Source of the DNA: Bradyrhizobium lablabi
GTDB taxonomy: Bacteria; Pseudomonadota; Alphaproteobacteria; Rhizobiales; Xanthobacteraceae
Assembly (NCBI RefSeq): GCF_001440475.1
Contig: NZ_LLYB01000126.1
Span: 1-36,454, forward strand
DNA length: 36,454 nt
Direction: 5' to 3'
In this document: positions 7,143 through 15,002 of the stretch, piece after piece
How the letters are laid out: the number at the start of each line of letters is the position of its first letter
How positions within the stretch are numbered: position 1 is the stretch's first letter
Program-made: the position numbers and the translations under genes
Notes under the pieces: model-generated
What the model saw: the letters and a program-made list of their open reading frames with translations, nothing else
The model's database searches: none
Told to the model about the DNA's origin: nothing

Positions 7143-7972
7143 GGGTTGCGTCCCTTGACGAACTCCTCGCCGAGCGAGTGCCAGATGTGCTGGAACAGCT
7201 CGGCATAGCGCGGCGTCTCACGCACCTTGACCGCATCGCGCGGCCGCGCAAAGTCTACCTCGAACATGTCCTTGATCCGGCCGGGGCGCGCCGAGAACAG
7301 GATGATACGGTCGGCCAGCGTGAGGGCCTCGCCGAGGTCGTGCGTCACGAACAGAACGGTTTGCTGCTCGCGCTCCCAGATCCTGAGCAGCACCTCATGC
7401 ATGTCGATCTTGGTGTGGGTATCGAGCGCGCCGAACGGCTCATCCATCAGCAGGATCTGCGGCTCCACCACCAGCGTCCGCATCAGCGCCGCCCGCTGGC
7501 GCATGCCGCCCGATAGCGCCGACGGAAAAGCGTGTTCGAAGCCCTGCAGGCCCGCCTGCGCCACGCAGGCCGCGATGCGCTCCTTGCGCTCCGCCTCGGG
7601 AATGCCCGCCAGCTCCAGGCCGTAACCGATATTGTCGGCAACCGTGCGCCAGGGAAACAGCGTATCGCGCTGGAAGATGTAACCGACATTGGGCGTCGCC
7701 TTGCCCGCGACGACCGGTACGCCGTCAATCAGGATCTGGCCGCTGGTCGGCTTGATCAATGTCGCGATCATGTTGAGAACGGTGCTCTTGCCGGAGCCGG
7801 ACGGCCCCAGAAGTGCTACGAACTCGCCGCGGCGGACACCGAAGGAAACATCCCGCACCGCCTCGATCGCGGTCCCGGCGAGCTGAAACGTTTTGCTTAG
7901 TCCCCTGACGTCGATGCGCCGGACACTGGATTGTCCATCCGACAGATCAGCGGAAAGGCTCTGGACGTTCAA
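7139..7972 (-). CDS. ABC transporter ATP-binding protein, NitT/TauT type
   Basis: This 277-residue ATPase energises the importer. Walker A GPSGSGKST is at residues 56-64, the Q-loop near QRDTLFPW (101-108), the signature LSGGMRQR at 153-160, Walker B ILLMDEP at 173-179, and the switch histidine in FVTHDLGEA. The reading frame begins with TTG at 7972, overlapping the binding-protein stop codon, with AAGGCG upstream; there is no nearby ATG in frame, so I accept the TTG start. It overlaps both neighbours by 4 bases. SsuB and TauB are the closest named relatives I can suggest. Confidence 0.9.
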   Translation of the reverse strand: MNVQSLSADLSDGQSSVRRIDVRGLSKTFQLAGTAIEAVRDVSFGVRRGEFVALLGPSGSGKSTVLNMIATLIKPTSGQILIDGVPVVAGKATPNVGYIFQRDTLFPWRTVADNIGYGLELAGIPEAERKERIAACVAQAGLQGFEHAFPSALSGGMRQRAALMRTLVVEPQILLMDEPFGALDTHTKIDMHEVLLRIWEREQQTVLFVTHDLGEALTLADRIILFSARPGRIKDMFEVDFARPRDAVKVRETPRYAELFQHIWHSLGEEFVKGRNP

Positions 7973-9015
7973 GCCGGATACGCCTTTCGCGCCGCCTCGA
8001 TAAAGCTCGGGCTGACCAGGCCGGCCGGCGTCAGCGGCTTGATGCCGGTCATTTCCCGGAACCAGACCTTCTCGCCGCGGGCGAAAGCCGCAGCATCGAT
8101 CGACGCATCATAGTCGGTGACCTTCTGCAACGCGGTGATCTCGAGGATGTTGGCCGCACGCGAGGTGCTGCCGACATAGGGCTCGATCGTGTCGTGGATT
8201 TCGTCGGGCGAGTGCGTCTTGATCCATTGCGTCGCGCGCCAGATCGCGGTGACGAAGGCCTGCATCTTGGCCGGGTCCTTGTCGATGGTCGCCTGCAGCG
8301 TGAAATGCGCCGTCACCGGCACCTTGCCGCCGATATACTTGTTCCAGATCGTCTCGTCGGTGCCGTCGAACAACAGCGTGCCCCAGCCCTGCTCCTTCGA
8401 GTCGTTGAGTAGCGACAGCGAACTGACGAGGACGTCGACCTGTTTGGTCTTCAGCGAACCCAGCATGGTGTCGACATTGCCGGTGCCGATCCACGTGACT
8501 TTCTGGTCGAGCCCCATCGTCTCCATGTAGTAGGACGACCAGACGTGGTTGGTGCCGCCCAGCGACGACACCGAGACGATCGGCTTGCGCCCATCGGGCC
8601 GTTTCCACTCCGTCAATTTCTCCAGCGTGGTGATGCCCTGATCCCATAGATCCCTACGGATGATGAACATGACAGATGAGGAGCGGGTATCGACCGGCAT
8701 CAGCACGCGTCCATTGCGGCCGCGGTTGGAGAGCTGCATCGGATGCGTGATATCGCCGATGCCGATGTCGCCCTGTGCGGAGGCGATGATTTCGCGCGTC
8801 TTGACGCCGCTGCCGCCCTGGATCAGCTTGCAGTCGAGGCCAGCCTCCTTGAAGTATCCCAACCTGTCGGCGACGAATTGCGTCTGATAGACCGGCACCG
8901 CGACGGGATAGATCACGCGGCCGGTCTTGTCCTGGGCCCACGCCCTGCCAGAGGCGATCGCGGCGCCGCCGGCCGCCACGATCTTCAGCGCCGAACGTCT
9001 GGTGAAATATGCCAT
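7969..9015 (-). CDS. ABC substrate-binding protein with Tat-like signal
   Basis: This periplasmic binding protein (348 residues from the ATG at 9015) belongs to the SsuA/TauA/ThiY-like NMT1 superfamily. The N-terminus has a twin-arginine-like motif, TRRSALKI, and a hydrophobic stretch ending near RAWAQ, suggesting export by the Tat route. The core carries family-typical runs such as FVADRLGYFKEAGLD and GDIGIGDITHPMQL. The ATG overlaps the leuB-like stop (TGATG), and GGAG lies upstream; a GTG one codon earlier is possible. Its place directly after the isopropylmalate-type enzymes suggests it binds a substrate or precursor of their reaction. That link is inference. Confidence 0.88.
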   Translation of the reverse strand: MAYFTRRSALKIVAAGGAAIASGRAWAQDKTGRVIYPVAVPVYQTQFVADRLGYFKEAGLDCKLIQGGSGVKTREIIASAQGDIGIGDITHPMQLSNRGRNGRVLMPVDTRSSSVMFIIRRDLWDQGITTLEKLTEWKRPDGRKPIVSVSSLGGTNHVWSSYYMETMGLDQKVTWIGTGNVDTMLGSLKTKQVDVLVSSLSLLNDSKEQGWGTLLFDGTDETIWNKYIGGKVPVTAHFTLQATIDKDPAKMQAFVTAIWRATQWIKTHSPDEIHDTIEPYVGSTSRAANILEITALQKVTDYDASIDAAAFARGEKVWFREMTGIKPLTPAGLVSPSFIEAARKAYPA

Positions 9016-10154
9016 CACGCGCGCTCCTTTTCCCTGGCCGCGACGTTATCCAGCGCGTTCAGCACCGCGTCGCCCATTTCCTGCGTTGAAAGTCGCTTTG
9101 CTCCCGCTTCCGCAATGTCGGCGGTTCGCGCGCCGCCGGACAAGGCACTGGCCACGGCCTTTTCCAGCAGGTCCGCATCCTCAGGCCGGTTCATCGTCAT
9201 GCGGAGCATCATGGCGACGCTGAGGATCGAGCCCAGCGGGTTGGCAATGCCCCTGCCTGCAATATCGGGCGCGCTGCCATGCACCGGCTCGTAAAGCGCC
9301 TTGCGCCGGCCGAACCTGTCGACCGGACCCAACGAGGCCGACGGCAGCATGCCGAGCGAGCCGGACGCCATCGCCGCGCAATCGGACAGGATGTCGCCGA
9401 AGATATTGCCGGTGACCATCACGTCGAATTGCCTGGGCTCCCGCACGATCTGCATCGCGGCATTGTCGACATACATATGCGTGAGCTCGACATCGGAAAA
9501 TTCCGCGGCGTGCAGGGCAATGACCTCTTCGCGCCACACCACGCTGGTCTCGAGCACGTTGGCCTTGTCGACCGAACAGACCTTGTTCCTCCGCGTCCGC
9601 GCCAGCTCGAAAGCGGCACGCACGACGCGGCGAATCTGATCGGTCGTGTATTGCTCGGTGTTGAAGCCACGGCGCTGGCCGTCGGCGAGCGTCTCGATGC
9701 CGCGCGGCTCGCCGAAGTAGATGCCGCTGGTCAGTTCGCGGATGATGACGAAATCGACGCCCGTGAGCACGCTGGCCTTGAGCGGCGCCGAATCCGAAAG
9801 CGCCGGATGGGCGACGATCGGCCTGAGATTGGCGTAGAGATCGTACTTGCTGCGCAGGCCGAGCAGGCTACCCGCCTTGCGCGCCGCTGCGGGGACTTCC
9901 TTGGTCTCGGGGCCGCCGGTCGCGCCCCACAAGATCGCATCGGCCTCCTCCATCGCCTCCACGGTGTCAGGCGGCATCACCTTGCCGGTCGCGAGATAGG
10001 GAATGATGCCGTATTGCGCTTCGCGCAAGGTCATGGGGACGCCGCGCTTGACGGCAAACCAATTCAGCACCCGCTGCGACTGCGCGGTTACTTCAGGACC
10101 AATCCCCTCGCCGCCGACCACGGCGACCTTCATCATATTGGACAGATTGTTCAT
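9015..10154 (-). CDS. leuB: 3-isopropylmalate dehydrogenase-like enzyme (LeuB family)
   Basis: This 379-residue NAD-dependent beta-decarboxylating dehydrogenase is in the IPMDH/isocitrate dehydrogenase family. The N-terminus has GGEGIGPEV; the substrate loop is RELTSGIYFG, closer to isopropylmalate enzymes (RELTGGIYFG) than to isocitrate enzymes. LRSKYDLYANLRPI carries the expected arginines, and GDILSDCAAMASGSLGMLPS the metal aspartates, though the usual SDEAS is here SDCAA. Canonical LeuB oxidises and decarboxylates 3-isopropylmalate in leucine synthesis. Its position with leuC and leuD supports that chemistry, but coupling to an importer suggests a specialised paralogue acting on a related 3-substituted malate. 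The start overlaps the leuD stop by 4 bases. Confidence 0.85.
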   Translation of the reverse strand: MNNLSNMMKVAVVGGEGIGPEVTAQSQRVLNWFAVKRGVPMTLREAQYGIIPYLATGKVMPPDTVEAMEEADAILWGATGGPETKEVPAAARKAGSLLGLRSKYDLYANLRPIVAHPALSDSAPLKASVLTGVDFVIIRELTSGIYFGEPRGIETLADGQRRGFNTEQYTTDQIRRVVRAAFELARTRRNKVCSVDKANVLETSVVWREEVIALHAAEFSDVELTHMYVDNAAMQIVREPRQFDVMVTGNIFGDILSDCAAMASGSLGMLPSASLGPVDRFGRRKALYEPVHGSAPDIAGRGIANPLGSILSVAMMLRMTMNRPEDADLLEKAVASALSGGARTADIAEAGAKRLSTQEMGDAVLNALDNVAAREKERA

Positions 10155-10798
10155 GCGTGATTGCCTACCGCTTTTTTTGCCAAATGAATCCAGGGCCGCT
10201 CGGCCCGGTCGGCCGCCTGAAAGGCGCGGATCTCGTCATCGCGCTGCAATGTCAGCGCGACTTCGTCGAGACCTTCCAGCAGCCCGGCGCGCCGGCGTGG
10301 ATCGATTGCAAATTCGTGTCGCTGTCCCGACGGCGAGATGATCGTCTGCTGCTGCAGGTCAATGCTGATACGTCCGGCCCCCTGCGTCTGCTGCACCTCG
10401 GCGGCCAGGCCATCGACGATCTCCTTGTCGACGACAACAGGCAGGATGCCGTTCTGGAAGCAATTGGCAAAGAAGATGTCGCCAAAGCTCGAGCCGATGA
10501 CGGCGCGGATGCCCATCTCCTGCAACGACCACACCGCGCCTTCACGCGAGGAGCCGCAGCCGAAATTCGGGCCGGTAATGAGGATTTCGGCCTGCCGATA
10601 GGGCTCACGGTTCAGGATGAACTCCGGGTTTTCCGAGCCGTCAGGCAGATAGCGAAGCGCGCCGAACGCCCACTTGCCGAGCGTTCCGCGAATGGAGTTT
10701 CCGACCAGCCGCTCGATGCGGATGATAACGTCGGTATCGATATTGCCGCGCATGATGGGCGCGGCAATCGCCGTCAGGGTGTTGAATGGTTTCGGCAT
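10151..10798 (-). CDS. leuD: Isopropylmalate isomerase small subunit-like (LeuD)
   Basis: This 215-residue protein is the swivel-domain subunit that pairs with LeuC to isomerise 2- to 3-isopropylmalate through a dehydrated intermediate. Family motifs are NIDTDVIIRIERL near the N-terminus, ITGPNFGCGSSREGAVWSL in the middle, and IGSSFGDIFFANCFQNGILP after it. The length is close to bacterial LeuD (about 200). The ATG at 10798 sits one base after the leuC stop codon, so translation is probably coupled. The reading frame is open far upstream but that part is the antisense-frame shadow of leuC and is excluded. Confidence 0.9.
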   Translation of the reverse strand: MPKPFNTLTAIAAPIMRGNIDTDVIIRIERLVGNSIRGTLGKWAFGALRYLPDGSENPEFILNREPYRQAEILITGPNFGCGSSREGAVWSLQEMGIRAVIGSSFGDIFFANCFQNGILPVVVDKEIVDGLAAEVQQTQGAGRISIDLQQQTIISPSGQRHEFAIDPRRRAGLLEGLDEVALTLQRDDEIRAFQAADRAERPWIHLAKKAVGNHA

Positions 10799-10799
10799 G

Positions 10800-12209
10800 T
10801 CAGCTCCCCATCGTTCGCACGTCGGCGATGGCGCCTGCGATGGCGGCGGCAGCCGCGCTCGCGGGGCTTGCCAGATGAGTGCGCGCCCGCGGGCCCTGGC
10901 GGCCGACAAAGTTGCGGTTCGAGGTGGAGACCGAACGCTGACCGGGCGCGACGACTTCACCGTTGGCGGCAAGACACATCGAGCATCCCGGCTCGCGCCA
11001 TTCGAAGCCGGCATCGGTAAAGACCTTGTCCAGCCCTTCGGCAACCGCATCGCGCTTGACGGTCTCCGAACCCGGCACGACCCAGGCACGGACGCCAGCG
11101 GCGACCTTGCGGCCGCGCGCGATCTCGGCCGCCGCCCGCAGATCGCTGAGCCGGCTGTTGGTGCAGGAACCGATGAAGACCCAATCGACCGGTGTGCCGG
11201 CAATCGGCGCGCCCGGTATCAGCCCCATATAGTCGAGCGCCGTTTCGATCGCGGCGCGCCGCGCGTGGTCAGTGACCTCGCTCGGATCGGGCACGCGGCC
11301 ATCGACGCCGATGACATGTTCCGGACTGATGCCCCAGGTGACCTGCGGAATGATTTTTTCGACATCGATGACGACTTCGCGGTCGAACAGCGCATCGGGA
11401 TCGCTCGGCAGTTGTCGCCAGGCAGCAACCGCCTGCTCCCACATCTCGCCCTCCGGCGCATAGGGCCGCCCGCGCAGATATTCGAAAGTTTTCTCGTCGG
11501 GTGCGATCAGGCCCATTTTGGCGCCGAGTTCGATCGACAGATTGCAGATGGTGAGCCGCCCCTCGATCGGGAGATCGCGAATGGCGCTCCCGGCATACTC
11601 AACCGCGTAGCCGGTGCCGGCGGCGGCGCCGATATGCCCGATCAAAGCGAGGATGAGATCCTTGGCCGTGACGCCAACCGGCAGCCGGCCTTCGAACCGC
11701 ACCCGCATTGTTTTTGGCCGCCGCTGAATCAGCGCCTGCGTCGCGAGCACATGGGTCAACTCGCTGGAGCCGATGCCGAACGCCAGCGCCCCCAGCCCGC
11801 CATGGGTGCAGGTGTGGCTGTCGCCGCAGACGATCAGGCAGCCGGGAAGGCTGAGGCCAAGTTCGGGCCCGATGACATGGACGATGCCCTGCCCCGGCTC
11901 ATCGACATCGAACATCCGGATGCCGGTCGCCGACGTCTCCGTCCGCAGGCCCGCCAGAAGCTCCTGCCCGACCTTGCTGGTGCCGGCCCGGCCGCGCGCC
12001 GTCGAAATCGCGTGGTCCGGCGTGGCGAACGTCAGTTCCGGATTGTGCACCGGCAGATTGCGATTCCTGAGATCGAGCAGGCCGCGCGAGCCGCCCAGAT
12101 CGTGCAGCAGATGACGGTCCACGTGCAGCAGATCGGTGTCGTCGCTGATGCGCGCGATAACGTGCTGGTCCCAGATCTTGGCCAGCAGGGTTCGGGCGGG
12201 CGTTTGCAC
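10800..12209 (-). CDS. leuC: Isopropylmalate isomerase large subunit-like (LeuC)
   Basis: This 469-residue aconitase-family subunit carries the 4Fe-4S cluster. The three cluster cysteines are in FIGSCTNSR and in PGCSMC; ICGDSHT-type sequence (IVCGDSHTCTHGGLGALAFG) is also present. I place the start at the GTG at 12209 because GGGAGG lies 8 bases upstream and the product then begins like E. coli LeuC (TLLAKIWDQHVI); an open extension to 12260 adds 17 residues without a better ribosome-binding site. E. coli LeuC is 466 residues. It heads the six-gene operon. Its maturation depends on iron-sulfur assembly, whose genes lie at 22806-30410. Confidence 0.9.
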   Translation of the reverse strand: MQTPARTLLAKIWDQHVIARISDDTDLLHVDRHLLHDLGGSRGLLDLRNRNLPVHNPELTFATPDHAISTARGRAGTSKVGQELLAGLRTETSATGIRMFDVDEPGQGIVHVIGPELGLSLPGCLIVCGDSHTCTHGGLGALAFGIGSSELTHVLATQALIQRRPKTMRVRFEGRLPVGVTAKDLILALIGHIGAAAGTGYAVEYAGSAIRDLPIEGRLTICNLSIELGAKMGLIAPDEKTFEYLRGRPYAPEGEMWEQAVAAWRQLPSDPDALFDREVVIDVEKIIPQVTWGISPEHVIGVDGRVPDPSEVTDHARRAAIETALDYMGLIPGAPIAGTPVDWVFIGSCTNSRLSDLRAAAEIARGRKVAAGVRAWVVPGSETVKRDAVAEGLDKVFTDAGFEWREPGCSMCLAANGEVVAPGQRSVSTSNRNFVGRQGPRARTHLASPASAAAAAIAGAIADVRTMGS

Positions 12210-12603
12210 TGCCGTAACCTCCCGTTTTTCTTCTTCTATGGCAGGTTGTTGCACCGCCACCGCCGTTTTGCACGGCTTGCTATTCAGGTCTTTGCCCGAA
12301 CTCGCTTCCGACGATCAAAACACATTGGAGCCATTGGGCCAATGTCTGATTTGGCTCGGGCGCCATGCCGTTAGGTCGAGAGCTGTCTTCAGTGGAACGT
12401 CTCAACGGCTCGCGCCGGCGCGTTAATCGATGATGCGAGTGGTCGCCTATTGTCGCTTACCTTTCGATGGGCTGATGCCCACTTTGATCTGGGTAACCTT
12501 CAGAAAGCCCCCACGGCTGACCTCGTCCGATTGGAGTGATTTGAATATGGTCCTTAACCGCGCCGAAGGTCGGCTATCCCTGATGCTGGTAGCCATCAGC
12601 CCA
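12210..12603. other. Intergenic leader of the leuC operon
   Basis: About 390 bases separate the leuC start from the end of the BTAD-hydrolase gene. I see no convincing gene. It holds a CATTGG/CCAATG palindrome at 12322-12345, a GC-rich palindromic stretch at about 12409-12423 (CGCGCCGGCGCG), and GATGGGCTGATGCCCA-type short inverted repeats near 12465 and 12596. The leuC promoter must lie here, but I cannot pick a clear -35/-10 pair. Confidence 0.5.
12322..12345. promoter_or_regulatory. Candidate operator upstream of leuC
   Basis: ACATTGG at 12322-12328 and CCAATGT at 12339-12345 form perfect 7-base arms with a 10-base spacer. The spacer itself holds another CATTGG at 12332-12337, which forms a tighter palindrome with CCAATG around a single G. 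Three half-sites in 24 bases, 113-136 bases before the leuC start, look like a regulator binding site. No cognate regulator is identified. Confidence 0.4.
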
Positions 12604-14139
12604 TCAGCCCGTGAGACCGCCGACGAACTGCCTGATGCTATCAAGCACCGCTTGCCGATCGCCGGCGAAGGCCCAGTGATCGGCGCCGTCGAGTTCGATG
12701 AATCGCGCCTGCGGGATGTGGTCGGCGAGATGTCTCCCGGCGCCGATGCGGACGGCGCGGTCGCCGCGGCGGTGGAGCACCAGCGTCGGAACGGCAATCC
12801 GCCCCAGAAGATGCCGTACATCCGTATCGCGCAAGGCCTCCAGCACGCCCCTGATCGCGCCGGGGCTTGAGGCCGCACGAAGCAGGCCGGCCCACCAGGC
12901 TCTCGCTTTGGCATCGCCGGCGAGACTCGGCGCGAACGTCTCGATTCCGGCAGGTCCGCCCCAGGCTGAAACGAGCTGCTGCAGCCACGAGGCATACTGA
13001 CCGGCGTGCAACGCATGCGGATAGTCGGGTGCAGAACTTCCCTTCGCGAGTGAAGCGAACAGGATCAGCCCGGCAACGCGGTCGGGATGATCAGCTGCGA
13101 ACCTGATGCAGGCCGGTCCGCCTTCGGATGCGCCGAACAGCACCACCCGGCGCGAGTCTGCGGCATCAAGCACGGTGCGGATGTCCTGCGCAGTTGCCTC
13201 CACGCTGGGGCTGAACCCGACCCGATCGGACAGACCGACGCCACGGCGATCGAGCAGGATGAGACGACCAATCGCTGCAAGCGAGGAAAGGAAGGCCCGG
13301 CACCTTGCGTCCTCCCAGACCCGTTCAACATGGGACACGAAGCCGGGCAGCATCAGAATGTCGGTCTTACCTCTGCCGTAGGTCTGGAACGCGAGATGCA
13401 CGCTGCCGCCGCTGACATATTGCGTCGGCGGCGGCTCCGCGGAGTCGGCCTCGAGCAGCGCGTTCGTCTCGGCTTCGGGCGCCACATCGAGATCGTCGCG
13501 CAAACGCTGTGTCAGCGCTTCGAGCTGGCGCTCGGCCCCGGCCCGATCACCGCCCAGGATGAGATTGCGGATGAGGTGGCGTGCGTAGATTTCGCTGAGC
13601 GGATCGAGCGCAACCAGACGGCCGGCATGCGCGGCGGCTGACGCATGGTCGCCAGCCGCCTGCTTCTCCTGCACCACCCGCTCGAGCGCCTGGATCGCGC
13701 GGCCGCGCAAGGCCTCCTTGCGAAAGAACGCCCACTCGTCGAATTGCGGACAGTCGCCAGGCGAGAAGCCGTCGAGGAAGTCAGCTTGATAGAGACGACA
13801 GGCGCGCTCGAACTCGCCGCGGTCGCAAGCCTCTTCAAACCTATGTGAATCGATCTCCAGATCGATCGCCGCCGACAACCGGACCGTGGATCTGTCGGAT
13901 GCGAGGATATCGCCGAGCGCAAGCTGAAGGCGATGCAGCAGCCGACGCAGCCGTGCCTTTACCACCTCCGCAGGGCTTTCCGGCCACAGCATGGTCGCAA
14001 TCGCATCGCGCCCGACCGGGCCCCCCGCTTCAGCCAGATAGACCAGCAGCGCAAGGCCCTTGCGCAGCGCCAACGGGCACGGGCGGTCATCACAACGAAC
14101 CTCCGGAAATCCGAGTGTCCGGACGCTGAACGAAGCCAT
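12604..14139 (-). CDS. BTAD transcription-activator/alpha-beta-hydrolase fusion
   Basis: This 511-residue protein has two halves. Residues 1-235 resemble the SARP/AfsR family: a winged-helix-like DNA-binding region (LALRKGLALLVYLAEAGG... AIATMLWPES... ARLRRLLHRL) and a helical bacterial transcriptional activator domain (DFLDGFSPGD... FDEWAFFRKEALR... RLVALDPLSEIYARHLIRN). Residues 241-511 are an alpha/beta hydrolase of the type also found fused to nucleotide cyclases, with GFVSHVE, nucleophile Ser338 in GASEGG, Asp460 and His488, so the triad looks intact. I infer a regulator whose hydrolase half senses or processes a small ligand. It is divergent from 14237-16016, its likely target. No strong ribosome-binding site precedes the ATG. 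Confidence 0.82.
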   Translation of the reverse strand: MASFSVRTLGFPEVRCDDRPCPLALRKGLALLVYLAEAGGPVGRDAIATMLWPESPAEVVKARLRRLLHRLQLALGDILASDRSTVRLSAAIDLEIDSHRFEEACDRGEFERACRLYQADFLDGFSPGDCPQFDEWAFFRKEALRGRAIQALERVVQEKQAAGDHASAAAHAGRLVALDPLSEIYARHLIRNLILGGDRAGAERQLEALTQRLRDDLDVAPEAETNALLEADSAEPPPTQYVSGGSVHLAFQTYGRGKTDILMLPGFVSHVERVWEDARCRAFLSSLAAIGRLILLDRRGVGLSDRVGFSPSVEATAQDIRTVLDAADSRRVVLFGASEGGPACIRFAADHPDRVAGLILFASLAKGSSAPDYPHALHAGQYASWLQQLVSAWGGPAGIETFAPSLAGDAKARAWWAGLLRAASSPGAIRGVLEALRDTDVRHLLGRIAVPTLVLHRRGDRAVRIGAGRHLADHIPQARFIELDGADHWAFAGDRQAVLDSIRQFVGGLTG

Positions 14140-14236
14140 GGCGGTGCGATCTTCGATGATGGCGTCCGGGGACGCTCAGGGGACGCTGCGATGATAGCAC
14201 CGGCGGCGTTGCACCGTCACCTCTTGGAGAAACGCA

Positions 14237-15001
14237 ATGACCGGACGCGCTGCCGCCCTCATCTATGGCCTCGCGAGCTATCTTATCTTCTCTCTTTCAT
14301 TTGCCTACACGCCGGCCTTCCTCGGCAATTTTCTTGTCCCGAAAACGATCGACGTCGGACCGGAAAGCGGGCGGGCGCAAGCGGTCCTGATCGACGTGAT
14401 TTTGCTCTGCCTATTCGCGATCCAGCACAGCGTCATGGCGCGTCCAGCCTTCAAGCGCTGGTGGACGCGCATTATCCCGACGTCCTGTGAGCGCAGCACC
14501 TATGTGCTGATCTCGAGCCTGCTGCTTATCCTGATCTTCTGGCAATGGCGCCCGATCGCCCCGACAATCTGGCGTGTCGAGGGTTGGCCGGCAGCAACGC
14601 TCACGGCGATCTTCTGGATGGGCTGGCTGACCGCGCTGGCTTCGACGTTCCAGATCGACCATTTCGAGCTGTTCGGATTGCGTCAGGTCGTCGACGCGCT
14701 GCGCGGAGCAGCCGATCGTGCGCAAGCGTTCAAGACGCCGCTCCTGTATCGCCTGGTGCGTCACCCGCTGATGCTGGGTCTCCTGCTCGCCTTCTGGGCG
14801 ACGCCACACATGACGGCCGGGCATCTGCTGTTCGCCGTGATGAATACCGCCTACATCCTTGCCGGCGTCAGGCTCGAGGAAAGAGACCTGGTTGCGGAGT
14901 TCGGCGCGAGCTACGAGCATTATCGCCGACGCGTTCCGATGCTGATACCGCGTCTCTTCGGCAGTGGCGCCATCGCTCCAGAGACACGCCGCGGAGGCTG
15001 A
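14237..15001 (+). CDS. mddA: Methanethiol S-methyltransferase-like membrane protein (MddA/NnrU family)
   Basis: This 254-residue polytopic protein has about five hydrophobic segments. It resembles MddA, which methylates methanethiol to dimethyl sulfide with S-adenosylmethionine, and more broadly NnrU and isoprenylcysteine methyltransferases. Supporting motifs are AIQHSVMARPAFKRWW (residues 61-76), ERSTYVLISS (85-94), DHFELFGLRQV (141-151), RHPLMLGLLLAFWATP (175-190) and the C-terminal EERDLVAEFGASYEHYRRRV. MddA is known from Pseudomonas and has been reported in Bradyrhizobium; the assignment here is from remembered motifs. The ATG follows GGAGA. It is 1 base from the next gene and divergent from the BTAD-hydrolase regulator. 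Confidence 0.72.
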   Translation: MTGRAAALIYGLASYLIFSLSFAYTPAFLGNFLVPKTIDVGPESGRAQAVLIDVILLCLFAIQHSVMARPAFKRWWTRIIPTSCERSTYVLISSLLLILIFWQWRPIAPTIWRVEGWPAATLTAIFWMGWLTALASTFQIDHFELFGLRQVVDALRGAADRAQAFKTPLLYRLVRHPLMLGLLLAFWATPHMTAGHLLFAVMNTAYILAGVRLEERDLVAEFGASYEHYRRRVPMLIPRLFGSGAIAPETRRGG

Positions 15002-15002
15002 G

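Noticed and set aside
10674..12374. Long plus-strand open frame antisense to leuC
   Set aside because: It lies opposite a gene with complete aconitase-family motifs. Its composition (R, D, A rich, no domain) is typical of antisense frames in high-GC DNA.
12430..12600. Open frame with an N-terminus like MMRVVAYCR, at first sight a serine-recombinase start
   Set aside because: Only the first few residues fit; the rest has no recombinase motif and runs into the antisense of the BTAD-hydrolase gene.
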